A DNA stretch of 56,514 bases. It comes from Arthrobacter sp. UNC362MFTsu5.1. Its GTDB lineage: Bacteria; Actinomycetota; Actinomycetes; Actinomycetales; Micrococcaceae. The translations under genes and the position numbers were made by a program. The stretch is taken from contig NZ_JMLE01000031.1 of NCBI RefSeq assembly GCF_000685965.1, positions 1-56,514 of the forward strand, written 5' to 3'. Below the pieces are notes generated by a model, which searched no databases, had not been told where the DNA came from, and worked only from the letters and a program-made list of their open reading frames with translations. This document shows, piece after piece, positions 48,106-56,070 of this stretch (its first letter is position 1; each line of letters starts with the position of its first letter).

Positions 48106-49791
48106 CTACCCCAGCAGCGCGCGCTTCAGCGTATCGAGCCCCACGGAGCCGACGTTGAGTGCCTTGGTGTGGAAGGACTTCAGGTCGAAGCCGGGGCGGG
48201 CTTCGAGCTCGGCGCGGATCTGCTCCCAGAGGCGCTGGCCCACCTTGTAGGACGGAGCCTGGCCCGGCCACCCGAGGTAGCGGGCGAATTCGAAGTTGAG
48301 CTGGCCTTCGCTGATCGCGAGGTTCTGCTTCAGGAAGTCGTAGCCCTTGTCCGGCGTCCAGGTGCCGCTGCCCCAGCGCTCCGGCACGTCGAGCTCCAGG
48401 TGCACGCCGATGTCGAACACCACCCTCGCGGCCCGCATGCGCTGCATGTCGAGCATGCCCATGTGGTCGCCCGGGTCCTTGAGGTAGCCCAGTTCCAGCA
48501 TCAGCTGCTCTGCGTACAGCGCCCAGCCTTCGCCGTGGCCCGAAGTCCAGCAGACGTTGCGGCGCCACTTGTTGAGCAGCTCCCGGCGGTAGATGGCCGT
48601 GGCGATCTGGAGGTGGTGCCCGGGCACGCCTTCATGGAACACCGTGGTGGTTTCGGCCCAGGTGGTGAAGGTGTCCTCGCCCGCGGGGACCGACCACCAC
48701 ATCCGGCCCGGCCTGCTGAAGTCGTCCGAAGGTCCGGTGTAGTAGATGCCGCCTTCGTCGGTGGGGGCGATCAGGCATTCGAGCGTCTTCATGATGTCCG
48801 GGATCTCGAAGTGCACGTCGGCCAGATCCGCCACAGCCTTGTCCGAGAGGCCCTGCATCCAGGCTTTGAGGGCGTCGGTGCCTTTGAGCTGGCGCGCGGG
48901 ATCGCTGTTCAGGATTTCCTTGGCGTCCGCCACCGAAGCGCCGGGCCGGATCTCGTTGGCCACGCGTTCCTGTTCGGCGATGAGCCGTTCCAGCTCCTGG
49001 ACGCCCCAGGCGTAGGTCTCGTCGAGGTCCACCGTCGCGCCGAGGAAGGCCCGGGATGCCAGCGCGTACCGGTCCCGGCCCACAGCGTCCTTGGCCGGTG
49101 CCGCGGGCAGCAGTTCGGCGGACAGGAAATCCGCCAGCTTGAGGTACGCGGCGCGGGCCGCGGTGGCGCCGTCGTCGAGCTTTGCCTGCAGTTCCGCCGA
49201 AAGCGGGCCGTCCGCGGTCTTGGCGCCGGCGGCCATCTTCGCGAAGAAGCCGTCCTCGGCAGCGTATCTGGTGGCCTGCTCGACGACGATGGACACTTGC
49301 CGGGAGGCGGAGACCTTGCCCTGTTCCCTGGCGTAGCGCAGCGACTCGATGTAGCCATCGATCGCGCCGGGGACGCTGTGGGCGCGCCCGGCGATGTGCT
49401 CCCAGTGCTCCGTGGAATCGGTGGGCATCAGGTCAAAGATGGCACGGATGTCCTGCGCCGGCGAGGCGATGTTGTTCAGGTCCGCGGCATCCCAGCCGGA
49501 TTCGTGGATTTCCAGCTGCAGCCCCAGCCGCTCCCGCATGGCGTCGAGCGTGACGGCGTCAACGTCGTCCACCGGCTCCAGCCCGTCCAGTTCGCGGAGG
49601 GCCTTGCGCGCCGCAACGATGAATTCTTCGATTCCCGCAGGCGAGAAGTCCTGGAATTCAGTTTCGTGGCCGGGCACGCCGAGCGTGGTGGCGAAGCTCG
49701 GGTTGAGCCTGATCAGGGTGTCCGTGTAGGCGTCTGCGACGGCGTCGATGGCTGTGTGGGGGCGCGCTGAGGCTGCGGTTTCGGTAGTCAC
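48106..49791 (-). CDS. DUF885-family metallohydrolase (predicted peptidase)
   Basis: 561 residues from GTG 49791. The zinc-peptidase-like core has VFHEGVPGHHLQI near 390-402 (two His and a Glu of the HExxxGH-type motif) and GHGEGWALYAEQL near 421, whose Glu is a likely third ligand. The N-terminal half is helical. DUF885 proteins are predicted cytoplasmic carboxypeptidase-like enzymes with few characterised members; no signal peptide is seen here. TAGTCT on minus ends 6 bases before the GTG, indicating a leaderless mRNA. Confidence 0.9.
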   Translation of the reverse strand: MTTETAASARPHTAIDAVADAYTDTLIRLNPSFATTLGVPGHETEFQDFSPAGIEEFIVAARKALRELDGLEPVDDVDAVTLDAMRERLGLQLEIHESGWDAADLNNIASPAQDIRAIFDLMPTDSTEHWEHIAGRAHSVPGAIDGYIESLRYAREQGKVSASRQVSIVVEQATRYAAEDGFFAKMAAGAKTADGPLSAELQAKLDDGATAARAAYLKLADFLSAELLPAAPAKDAVGRDRYALASRAFLGATVDLDETYAWGVQELERLIAEQERVANEIRPGASVADAKEILNSDPARQLKGTDALKAWMQGLSDKAVADLADVHFEIPDIMKTLECLIAPTDEGGIYYTGPSDDFSRPGRMWWSVPAGEDTFTTWAETTTVFHEGVPGHHLQIATAIYRRELLNKWRRNVCWTSGHGEGWALYAEQLMLELGYLKDPGDHMGMLDMQRMRAARVVFDIGVHLELDVPERWGSGTWTPDKGYDFLKQNLAISEGQLNFEFARYLGWPGQAPSYKVGQRLWEQIRAELEARPGFDLKSFHTKALNVGSVGLDTLKRALLG

Positions 49792-49900
49792 CCCACGAGA
49801 CTAACGGGGCGATCCCAGTTATGAAAGACTCACTGAACTTTTCGGTGTGTCAGTTCCCGGCCGGTGCGGTGATGCTGCGGCCAGACGGCAGCTGCCGGCC

Positions 49901-50176
49901 TTAGCCGCGGCTTCGCTTCCACGCGCCCGGCCCCGGGGTGGGGGCCAGCCGCAGCTGCTGCCGCCGCACCCAGTGGCGGACGCTGGGCTTCGCATCGCCT
50001 TCGGGCGCGGTACTGCCGAGGGAAAGGACGACGGCGGTGAGCGCCGCGAGTTCCACGTCGGTCGGTTCGCCCTTGACCACCGAGAACAACGGTTCCCCGG
50101 CTGCTGTTTCAGGTGATGGTTCGTTCCCGGCCGGTGAAACGGCCGGGTGCGCGGCGGGCTCCACGTCCGGGGTCAC
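49901..50176 (-). CDS. accE: Acyl-CoA carboxylase epsilon subunit
   Basis: 91 residues from GTG 50176, which overlaps the accD stop by 4 bases (GTGA 50173-50176). A disordered Pro/Ala/Glu leader is followed by FSVVKGEPTDVELAALTAVVLSL, the helix typical of actinobacterial epsilon subunits, and a basic C-terminus (HWVRRQQLRLAPTPGPGAW). The subunit binds between alpha and beta chains and stimulates acetyl/propionyl-CoA carboxylase. Confidence 0.9.
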   Translation of the reverse strand: MTPDVEPAAHPAVSPAGNEPSPETAAGEPLFSVVKGEPTDVELAALTAVVLSLGSTAPEGDAKPSVRHWVRRQQLRLAPTPGPGAWKRSRG

Positions 50177-51756
50177 AGCGGAATGTTCCCGTGCTTCTTG
50201 GCGGGAAGGCTGGCGCGCTTGTCCCGCAGGGCGCGCAGGCCCTTGATGATCTGCACCCGGGTCTCGGACGGCGCGATGACGGCGTCCACGTACCCGAGCT
50301 GGGCGGCCTGGTAGGGGTTGAGGAGCTCCTCCTCGTACTGCCGGATCACCTCCGCGCGCTTGGCCTCGACGTCACCGCCGGCCTCCGCCACCGCAGCAAG
50401 CTCGCGGCGGTACAGGATGTTGACGGCGCCCTGCGCGCCCATGACGCCGATCTGGGCCGTGGGCCAGGCCAGGTTCAGGTCGGCGCCGAGCTTCTTGGAA
50501 CCCATCACGATGTACGCCCCGCCGTATGCCTTGCGGGTGATGACCGTGAGCTTGGGGACGGTGGCCTCGGCGTAGGCGTACAGGAGCTTGGCGCCGCGGC
50601 GGATGATGCCCTGGAACTCCTGGTCCTTGCCCGGCAGGAAGCCCGGCACGTCCACCAGCGTGATGATGGGGATGTTGAAGGCGTCGCAGTGCCGGACGAA
50701 GCGCGCGGCTTTTTCCGACGCGGAGATGTCCAGGGTGCCGGCGAACTGCATGGGCTGGTTGGCCACGATGCCGACGGTGTGCCCCTCGATGCGGCCGTAG
50801 CCGATCATCACGTTGGGTGCGTAGAGGGCCTGCATCTCCAGGAAGTGCCCGTCATCCACGATCTGCTCAACGACCTTGCGCATGTCGTAGGGCTGGTTGG
50901 CCGAATCCGGAATGAGCGTGTCCAGGGCGAGGTCGTCGTCGTCGACTTCGAGGTCCTGCTGGTGCTCCAGGACCGGAGCCTCGGCCAGGTTGTTGGAGGG
51001 GAGGAAGTCCAGGAGTTCACGGACGAACTCGATGGCGTCCGCCTCGTCCGAGGCCAGGTACGTGGACGTGCCGGTGGTGGCGTTGTGCTGCCGCGCTCCG
51101 CCCAGGGTCTCCATGTCAACGTCCTCGCCGGTGACGGTCTTGATCACGTCCGGTCCGGTGATGAACATGTGCGAGGTCTTGTCCACCATGACCACGTAGT
51201 CGGTCAAGGCAGGGGAGTAGGCCGCGCCGCCGGCGGAGGGGCCCATGATGAGCGAGATCTGGGGGACCACTCCGGACGCGTGGACGTTGTTGCGGAAGAT
51301 GTCCGCGAACATGGCCAGGGAGGCCACGCCTTCCTGGATGCGGGCGCCGCCGCCGTCGAGGATGCCCACCACGGGGCAGCCGTTGCGCAGCGCGAATTCC
51401 TGCACCTTGACGATCTTCTCGCCGTTGACCTGGCTGAGCGAGCCGCCGTAGACGGAGAAGTCCTGGCTGTAGACGGCCACGGGGCGGCCGTCCACCGTGC
51501 CGTAACCGGACACCAGTCCGTCACCCAGGGGCTTCTTCTTCTCCATGCCGAAGGCCGTGGAGCGGTGGACGGCCAGGGCATCGAACTCGACGAACGATCC
51601 CTCATCCAGGAGGAGGTCGATGCGCTCGCGTGCCGTGTTCTTCCCGCGGGCGTGCTGCTTTTCGATGGCTTCGGGGCCGGATGGCTGTTCGGCACGCGCC
51701 TGGCGGTCGCGGAAGTCTGCAATCTTTCCCGCAGTCGTTGTCAGATCGTGGCTCAT
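50173..51756 (-). CDS. accD: Acyl-CoA carboxylase beta subunit (carboxyltransferase)
   Basis: 527 residues from ATG 51756 (MSHDLTTT), with a GGAG ribosome site; the frame beyond is unsupported. It transfers the carboxyl group from biotin to the acyl-CoA. Crotonase-like N- and C-halves show RERIDLLLDEGSFVEFD, VGILDGGGARIQEGV, LIMGPSAGGAAYSPAL (acyl-CoA oxyanion loop), ITLVDVPGFLPGKDQE, and YGGAYIVMGSKKLGADLNLAWP. The set fits propionyl/acetyl-CoA type enzymes working with the alpha chain at 37428-39284. The TGTAG-N5-CTACA palindrome upstream (51895-51909) is shared with that gene. Confidence 0.95.
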   Translation of the reverse strand: MSHDLTTTAGKIADFRDRQARAEQPSGPEAIEKQHARGKNTARERIDLLLDEGSFVEFDALAVHRSTAFGMEKKKPLGDGLVSGYGTVDGRPVAVYSQDFSVYGGSLSQVNGEKIVKVQEFALRNGCPVVGILDGGGARIQEGVASLAMFADIFRNNVHASGVVPQISLIMGPSAGGAAYSPALTDYVVMVDKTSHMFITGPDVIKTVTGEDVDMETLGGARQHNATTGTSTYLASDEADAIEFVRELLDFLPSNNLAEAPVLEHQQDLEVDDDDLALDTLIPDSANQPYDMRKVVEQIVDDGHFLEMQALYAPNVMIGYGRIEGHTVGIVANQPMQFAGTLDISASEKAARFVRHCDAFNIPIITLVDVPGFLPGKDQEFQGIIRRGAKLLYAYAEATVPKLTVITRKAYGGAYIVMGSKKLGADLNLAWPTAQIGVMGAQGAVNILYRRELAAVAEAGGDVEAKRAEVIRQYEEELLNPYQAAQLGYVDAVIAPSETRVQIIKGLRALRDKRASLPAKKHGNIPL

Positions 51757-51771
51757 CAAGTGTCTCCGGCT

Positions 51772-51799
51772 CTGTAGCTGATTGTTCGCTGTAGCTGAT
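51772..51799. repeat. Direct repeat in the accD leader
   Basis: CTGTAGCTGAT occurs at 51772-51782 and again at 51789-51799, 17 bp apart, in the region that would be the 5' leader of accD mRNA. Confidence 0.85.
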
Positions 51800-51894
51800 G
51801 GTGGCTGGCCCTGTGTCGCGACGGCGCTTAAGTAGCTTCCGCACAAAAACAGGACCCTGTTGGCTAGTCTAGTGACGCTATTGGCCGGGACCGC

Positions 51895-51909
51895 TGTAGA
51901 AAACCTACA
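51895..51909. promoter_or_regulatory. Palindrome upstream of accD
   Basis: TGTAG (51895-51899), 5-nt spacer, CTACA (51905-51909). It is the same core and spacer length as the 21-bp palindrome upstream of the carboxylase alpha gene (39374-39394). It lies about 140 bases upstream of accD and 71 bases from the divergent SDR start. Confidence 0.5.
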
Positions 51910-51938
51910 ATTTTCTGCCGTCGGGTGACGCCGACCGT

Positions 51939-51973
51939 TATGTTACTCACCGGTAACATACTTCGGCTAGAGT
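51939..51973 (+). promoter_or_regulatory. Operator palindrome and promoter of the SDR gene
   Basis: Perfect 8-bp arms TATGTTAC (51939-51946) and GTAACATA (51953-51960) around a 6-nt spacer overlie the -35 region. TAGAGT (51968-51973) is the -10 and ends exactly 6 bases before the ATG at 51980. The arrangement predicts repression of a leaderless transcript by a dimeric, probably TetR-type, regulator not encoded next to it. Confidence 0.7.
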
Positions 51974-51979
51974 GTCCTT

Positions 51980-52870
51980 ATGACTTCAAGCAACGATGCT
52001 TCGGGCACCGCCGCAGGGCCGTACCAGGCCGCCGGTTCCCTTCAGGGACGCACCATTTTGATGTCGGGCGGCAGCCGCGGCATCGGCCTCGCCATTGCGC
52101 TCCGCGCCGCGCGCGATGGCGCCAATATCGTGCTGATGGCCAAGACCGGACAGCCGCACGCAAAACTCGAAGGCACGGTCTTCAGCGCCGCGGAACAACT
52201 GGAAGCAGCAGGCGGCCGGGCGCTCCCGATCGTCGGCGACGTCCGCAATGACGACGACGTCGCCGGGGCGGTTGCCGCCGCCGTCGAACGGTTTGGCGGG
52301 ATCGACATCGTGATCAACAACGCCTCCGCGATCGATCTGTCCAAAACCGACGCCGTGGACATGAAGCGCTACGACCTGATGCAGGACATCAATGTCCGGG
52401 GAACCTTCCTGCTCTCCAAGCTCGCCCTGCCGGCACTTCGCCGCTCAGCAGATGCCAATATCCTGACGCTGTCACCGCCGCTGAACCTGGATCCCAAGTG
52501 GGCAGGCATGCACCTTGCCTACACCATGGCCAAATACGGCATGAGCCTCACCACCCTCGGCCTGGCCGAGGAACTCAAGGAAGACGGCATCAACGTCAAC
52601 TCGCTCTGGCCCTGCACGCTGATCGACACGGCTGCCATCCGGAACATGCCCGGAGGCGAGAACATGGTCAAGGCAGCCCGCGGACCGGAGATCATGGCGG
52701 ATGCGGCACATGCAGTGTTGACGGGAAGCAACCTGGCGGGCCAGGCGGGCCGGCGGAGCGGCAACTTCTACACGGACGAACAGGTGCTCGCCGCGGCCGG
52801 CGTCACCGATTTTTCGCCGTACAGCCTCGGGGCGCCGGAGGGCCGGCTGGTCCCTGACATTTTCCTCTGA
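51980..52870 (+). CDS. Short-chain dehydrogenase/reductase (HSDL2-like)
   Basis: 296 residues from ATG 51980. NAD(P)-binding motif SGGSRGIG at 29-36, INNASAI near 113, LTLSPPLNL with a Ser near 158, and the catalytic Tyr181/Lys185 in YTMAKYG. The DLSKTDAVDMKRYDLM segment, the WPCTLIDTAAI region and the overall pattern resemble hydroxysteroid-dehydrogenase-like 2 proteins, often tied to fatty-acid metabolism. The substrate is unknown. It is divergent from accD and carries its own palindromic operator. Confidence 0.92.
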   Translation: MTSSNDASGTAAGPYQAAGSLQGRTILMSGGSRGIGLAIALRAARDGANIVLMAKTGQPHAKLEGTVFSAAEQLEAAGGRALPIVGDVRNDDDVAGAVAAAVERFGGIDIVINNASAIDLSKTDAVDMKRYDLMQDINVRGTFLLSKLALPALRRSADANILTLSPPLNLDPKWAGMHLAYTMAKYGMSLTTLGLAEELKEDGINVNSLWPCTLIDTAAIRNMPGGENMVKAARGPEIMADAAHAVLTGSNLAGQAGRRSGNFYTDEQVLAAAGVTDFSPYSLGAPEGRLVPDIFL

Positions 52871-52908
52871 GAACCCGTCCGCCCGCCGCCGGAGCCGCGC
52901 CAACTCGG

Positions 52909-52914
52909 TAGGAT
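52909..52914 (+). promoter_or_regulatory. -10 box of a leaderless birA transcript
   Basis: TAGGAT ends exactly 6 bases before the birA ATG at 52921, and no Shine-Dalgarno is present. No clear -35 is seen. Confidence 0.55.
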
Positions 52915-52920
52915 TCAACT

Positions 52921-53889
52921 ATGGACGCCCCACAGCCCGCCGACGGCCAGGACCCGATCACCCCGCAGTCTCCCGCTGCCCGCGTTGGACTCAACAGGAA
53001 CGAACTGGGCAGTGAGGATTTCCTGGCTGCCAACGGCATAGCGCAGCTCACCGTGGTGGATTCAACAGGTTCCACCAATGCGGACCTCCTGCAGGGAGTG
53101 ACCGTCGATCCGCGCGCCTGGCCGGACCTGTCCGTCCTTACCGCCGAGCACCAGACCGCCGCCCGCGGCCGCCTGGACCGGCACTGGGAGGCGCCGCCGC
53201 TGAGCTCCGTGTCCGTGTCAATCGTCCTCCGGCCGGTGAACGCCGAAGGACGGCCGCTGCCCACGCACAGCTACTCCTGGTTCTCGCTGCTCGCCGCCCT
53301 TGCCCTCCGGGAGGCCCTCCTGGAAACGGCAGGGATCCCGGCCGAGATCAAGTGGCCCAACGACGTCATGGTGCGCGGCCGGAAAATTGCGGGCATCCTG
53401 GCCCAGCTCGGACCGATGGGGGACGGCACTGTGCCGCCTGTGATCCTGGGCACCGGGCTTAATGTGACCCTGACTGCCGAGGAGCTTCCCGTCCCGACGG
53501 CCACATCCGTGCTGCTGGAAAACGCCCGGACAGTCGACCGGACCGCGCTGCTCAAGAGCTACCTGTCGCGCTTTGCCGCGCTGTACCGCAATTTCTGCAA
53601 TGCCGACGGCGACCCCGCCGCCGGGATGGCCGGCGGACCGTCGCTGCACAAGCGCGTGGAATCGGTCATGTCCACCCTCGGCAAGCAGGTGCGCGCACAG
53701 CTGCCCGGCGACCACGAGATCATCGGCCATGCCTCCCGCCTGGACGAGTACGGCTCCCTGCTGGTGGTGGACGCCGGCAAGCACGAGCATGTGGTGACGG
53801 CCGGCGACGTCGTTCACCTCCGCCCCTGGACCCCGCCCGGTACCGGAACCGATACGGGAACCGGCACCGCGGAAAGCGGATATGCGTAA
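52921..53889 (+). CDS. birA: Biotin-[acetyl-CoA-carboxylase] ligase
   Basis: 322 residues from ATG 52921. It activates biotin with ATP and attaches it to the carrier lysine of acyl-CoA carboxylase. Motifs: DSTGSTNADLL near 47, the ligase loop TAARGRLDRHW near 78-88, KWPNDVMVRGRKIAGIL near 144, and GTGLNVTL near 180. The C-terminal SH3-like domain ends the fold. It has no N-terminal DNA-binding domain, so it is a ligase only and not a BirA repressor. A Thr/Gly repeat tail (TGTDTGTGT) closes the protein. The next gene starts inside its last codons (8-base overlap). Confidence 0.94.
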   Translation: MDAPQPADGQDPITPQSPAARVGLNRNELGSEDFLAANGIAQLTVVDSTGSTNADLLQGVTVDPRAWPDLSVLTAEHQTAARGRLDRHWEAPPLSSVSVSIVLRPVNAEGRPLPTHSYSWFSLLAALALREALLETAGIPAEIKWPNDVMVRGRKIAGILAQLGPMGDGTVPPVILGTGLNVTLTAEELPVPTATSVLLENARTVDRTALLKSYLSRFAALYRNFCNADGDPAAGMAGGPSLHKRVESVMSTLGKQVRAQLPGDHEIIGHASRLDEYGSLLVVDAGKHEHVVTAGDVVHLRPWTPPGTGTDTGTGTAESGYA

Positions 53890-54508
53890 AGAGCTCCTGC
53901 CGGGTGAACAGGTCATCACTGTTACCCGGCCGCAGCCCCGGAAGCTCTTTTTTCCGGGGCTGCTGTTCATCGCCGGACCCGCTGTGGGCGCCTTCGCCAG
54001 CGCTTGGATCGTGAGGGGCGAGCCGGCCAGGCTGGTTCCGCTGATCTCCGAGGGATGGACTATTTGGCTTGTCGCAGTGTGCGTCGGCGGTGTTGCGTGG
54101 ATACTGTTGGGATACTGCCTGCCGCGGCTGCTCAGATGGCACGCCACCCAGTACGTGCTGACGAGCCGACGGATAATTGCCCGTTACGGTATGTTGCGCA
54201 GGCGGGACATGCAGATCCCGCTCGCGGCGGTTCATCATGTCGGCGTCAGTCAGTCACTGTGGCAACGCATATTGCGTTCCGGGAATATATCGTTGGATAC
54301 CGGACACGGTGCCGAGTCGGTCATCCCGGATGTTCCGGAAGCTGCGAAGTTCCGGAACTTCGTTCTCGATGCCATCGATGAACTGCCGGCCGGAGTGATC
54401 TACGAGGCGGACCGGGCGCAGGACATTGCCGGGGACATGCCGCGGTACCGGCCGTGGGATAGGGGAGAGACGTGGGATACGAGAGAAGGTGGAAGAGATG
54501 AGCGCTGA
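53882..54508 (+). CDS. Membrane protein with bacterial PH (bPH2/DUF304) domain
   Basis: 208 residues from ATG 53882. Two transmembrane segments (about 24-43 and 58-82) are followed by a bPH2 domain (TQYVLTSRRIIARYGMLRRRDMQIPLAAVHHVGVSQSLWQRILRSG) and a long charged tail. Proteins of this type are predicted membrane-attached adaptors; function is unknown. It overlaps birA by 8 bases and the cyclase by 11, so the three are one transcript. Confidence 0.88.
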   Translation: MRKELLPGEQVITVTRPQPRKLFFPGLLFIAGPAVGAFASAWIVRGEPARLVPLISEGWTIWLVAVCVGGVAWILLGYCLPRLLRWHATQYVLTSRRIIARYGMLRRRDMQIPLAAVHHVGVSQSLWQRILRSGNISLDTGHGAESVIPDVPEAAKFRNFVLDAIDELPAGVIYEADRAQDIAGDMPRYRPWDRGETWDTREGGRDER

Positions 54509-55904
54509 GAATGCCGGACCCGTGGACAACACCGGAACCGTCGACCAGGCGGAGCCGTCTGAGCTGCCCTCTCCGCCGGACGCCGTAGTGGAGACCGCCA
54601 CCCTCGAAGCCGCTGTCCTGGAAACGGCCACCCTGGATCCGGTTTCATTGGAGGCACCGGTATCCGTGGAGCCGCCCGTTTCCTTGGAGGCGCCGGTGCT
54701 TGAGGTATCCCCGCTTGGAACATCCGTGCTCGAGTCGTCGGTGCCAGGCGACCCTGCAGCCACCCCGGCATCAGCCCACCAGCCAATACCCCACGACCCT
54801 GCCCAGTATGACCCGTCTTCGCCGGGATCGTCCTCGAGTGAAGCTGCTCCCACGGGAACCCTTTCTGCCGAACGGCTCGCCGCGAAGGCGCTGGAGGCCC
54901 GGCTCCTCGGCGGTGAGCGCAAGCTGCGCCGCCGTGAGGTGGCGGCCGGTGCCGGGCTGTCGCTGCTGTCCGCCCGCAAGCTGTGGCGCGCCCTGGGCTT
55001 TCCCAACCTTGGCGACGAGGATGTTGCCTTCACCGAACGCGACCAGGCGGCACTGTCCACCGTGGTGGACCTGGTCCGGGCGGGAAAGCTCACCGAGGAG
55101 GCGGCTATTTCCGTCACCCGGGCCATCGGGCAAATGACCGACCGCATGGTGGTCTGGCAAATTGAAGCGCTTGTGGAGGACATGGTGCACCGGCAGGGTG
55201 TGCCGGACGCCGTCGCCCGCAAGAGGCTGGTCAACCAGCTGCCGTCCCTGGTGGATGCACTCGAGGAAATGCTGGTTTACTCCTGGCGCAGGCAGCTCAA
55301 CGCGGGGGTCCAGCGGCTTGCCGTACGGGCCGAGGCCGGACTGCAGGCCAGCGAAGAGGGCCGCGAGGGCGACGAGGATGACGCACCGCTGCCACTGGCG
55401 CGGGCCGTAGGATTTGCCGACCTGGTTTCGTACACCAGCCTTTCGCGTCGCATGAACGAGAAGACCCTGGCGCAGCTGGTGCAGCGCTTCGAGAACAAAT
55501 GCGCCGAGATCATTTCGGTCGGCGGCGGACGGCTGGTGAAAACCGTGGGGGATGAAGTCCTCTATATTGCCGAGACACCGGCGGCGGGTGCGGAAATTTC
55601 CCTCGCCCTGTGCCAGGCCTTCACCGAGGATGAGATCCTGCCCCAGGCCAGGGTGGCCATGGTGTGGGGGAGGATCCTGTCGCGGCTGGGCGACATTTAC
55701 GGTCCCACCGTCAACCTCGCCGCGCGGCTGACTGCGCTGGCGGATCCGGGCACCGTGCTGGTCGATTCGATGACGGCCGCTGCGCTCGAACACGACGAAC
55801 GTTTTGTGCTGGTCCCGCAGGCGGCCGAAGAGGTTCGTGGCTTCGGTGAAATACACCCCGTCCTGTTGCAGCGCGGCAGTGGCCGGGGACTCGTCCTGGA
55901 CTGA
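54498..55904 (+). CDS. Class III adenylate/guanylate cyclase with N-terminal regulatory domain
   Basis: 468 residues from ATG 54498 (MSAENAGP), with a GGAAGAG ribosome site. Residues 1-115 are disordered, with repeated LEAPV/VSLEAP units. A helical adenylate-cyclase regulatory domain (about 120-275) of the type in mycobacterial Rv1264 follows, then the cyclase homology domain (about 300-460). Metal-binding aspartates are in VGFADLVSYTS near 304 and TVGDEVLY near 349, and the transition-state Asn/Arg in VNLAARLT near 407. All key residues appear present, so it should make cAMP. No membrane helix is seen; in Rv1264 the regulatory domain responds to pH, which is a possibility here. Confidence 0.92.
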   Translation: MSAENAGPVDNTGTVDQAEPSELPSPPDAVVETATLEAAVLETATLDPVSLEAPVSVEPPVSLEAPVLEVSPLGTSVLESSVPGDPAATPASAHQPIPHDPAQYDPSSPGSSSSEAAPTGTLSAERLAAKALEARLLGGERKLRRREVAAGAGLSLLSARKLWRALGFPNLGDEDVAFTERDQAALSTVVDLVRAGKLTEEAAISVTRAIGQMTDRMVVWQIEALVEDMVHRQGVPDAVARKRLVNQLPSLVDALEEMLVYSWRRQLNAGVQRLAVRAEAGLQASEEGREGDEDDAPLPLARAVGFADLVSYTSLSRRMNEKTLAQLVQRFENKCAEIISVGGGRLVKTVGDEVLYIAETPAAGAEISLALCQAFTEDEILPQARVAMVWGRILSRLGDIYGPTVNLAARLTALADPGTVLVDSMTAAALEHDERFVLVPQAAEEVRGFGEIHPVLLQRGSGRGLVLD

Positions 55905-56070
55905 TATCCACCCGTATTGCTCCACCTGCGTTCCCCGGACTCCCGCATCAGCGGACGGAGGAGCGGGTTTCTAAAATTGATGGTCTTATGACATAGTCGG
56001 ATTGACCCGGTATGTCGCTTTATGGGGCCTTAGCGTGCCCGGAATGCATTTTTGTGGGGGAAAACTGGCA

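Noticed and set aside
48001..49770. 589-residue open frame on plus antisense to the DUF885 gene
   Set aside because: Antisense shadow; the minus-strand gene has metallopeptidase motifs and a promoter.
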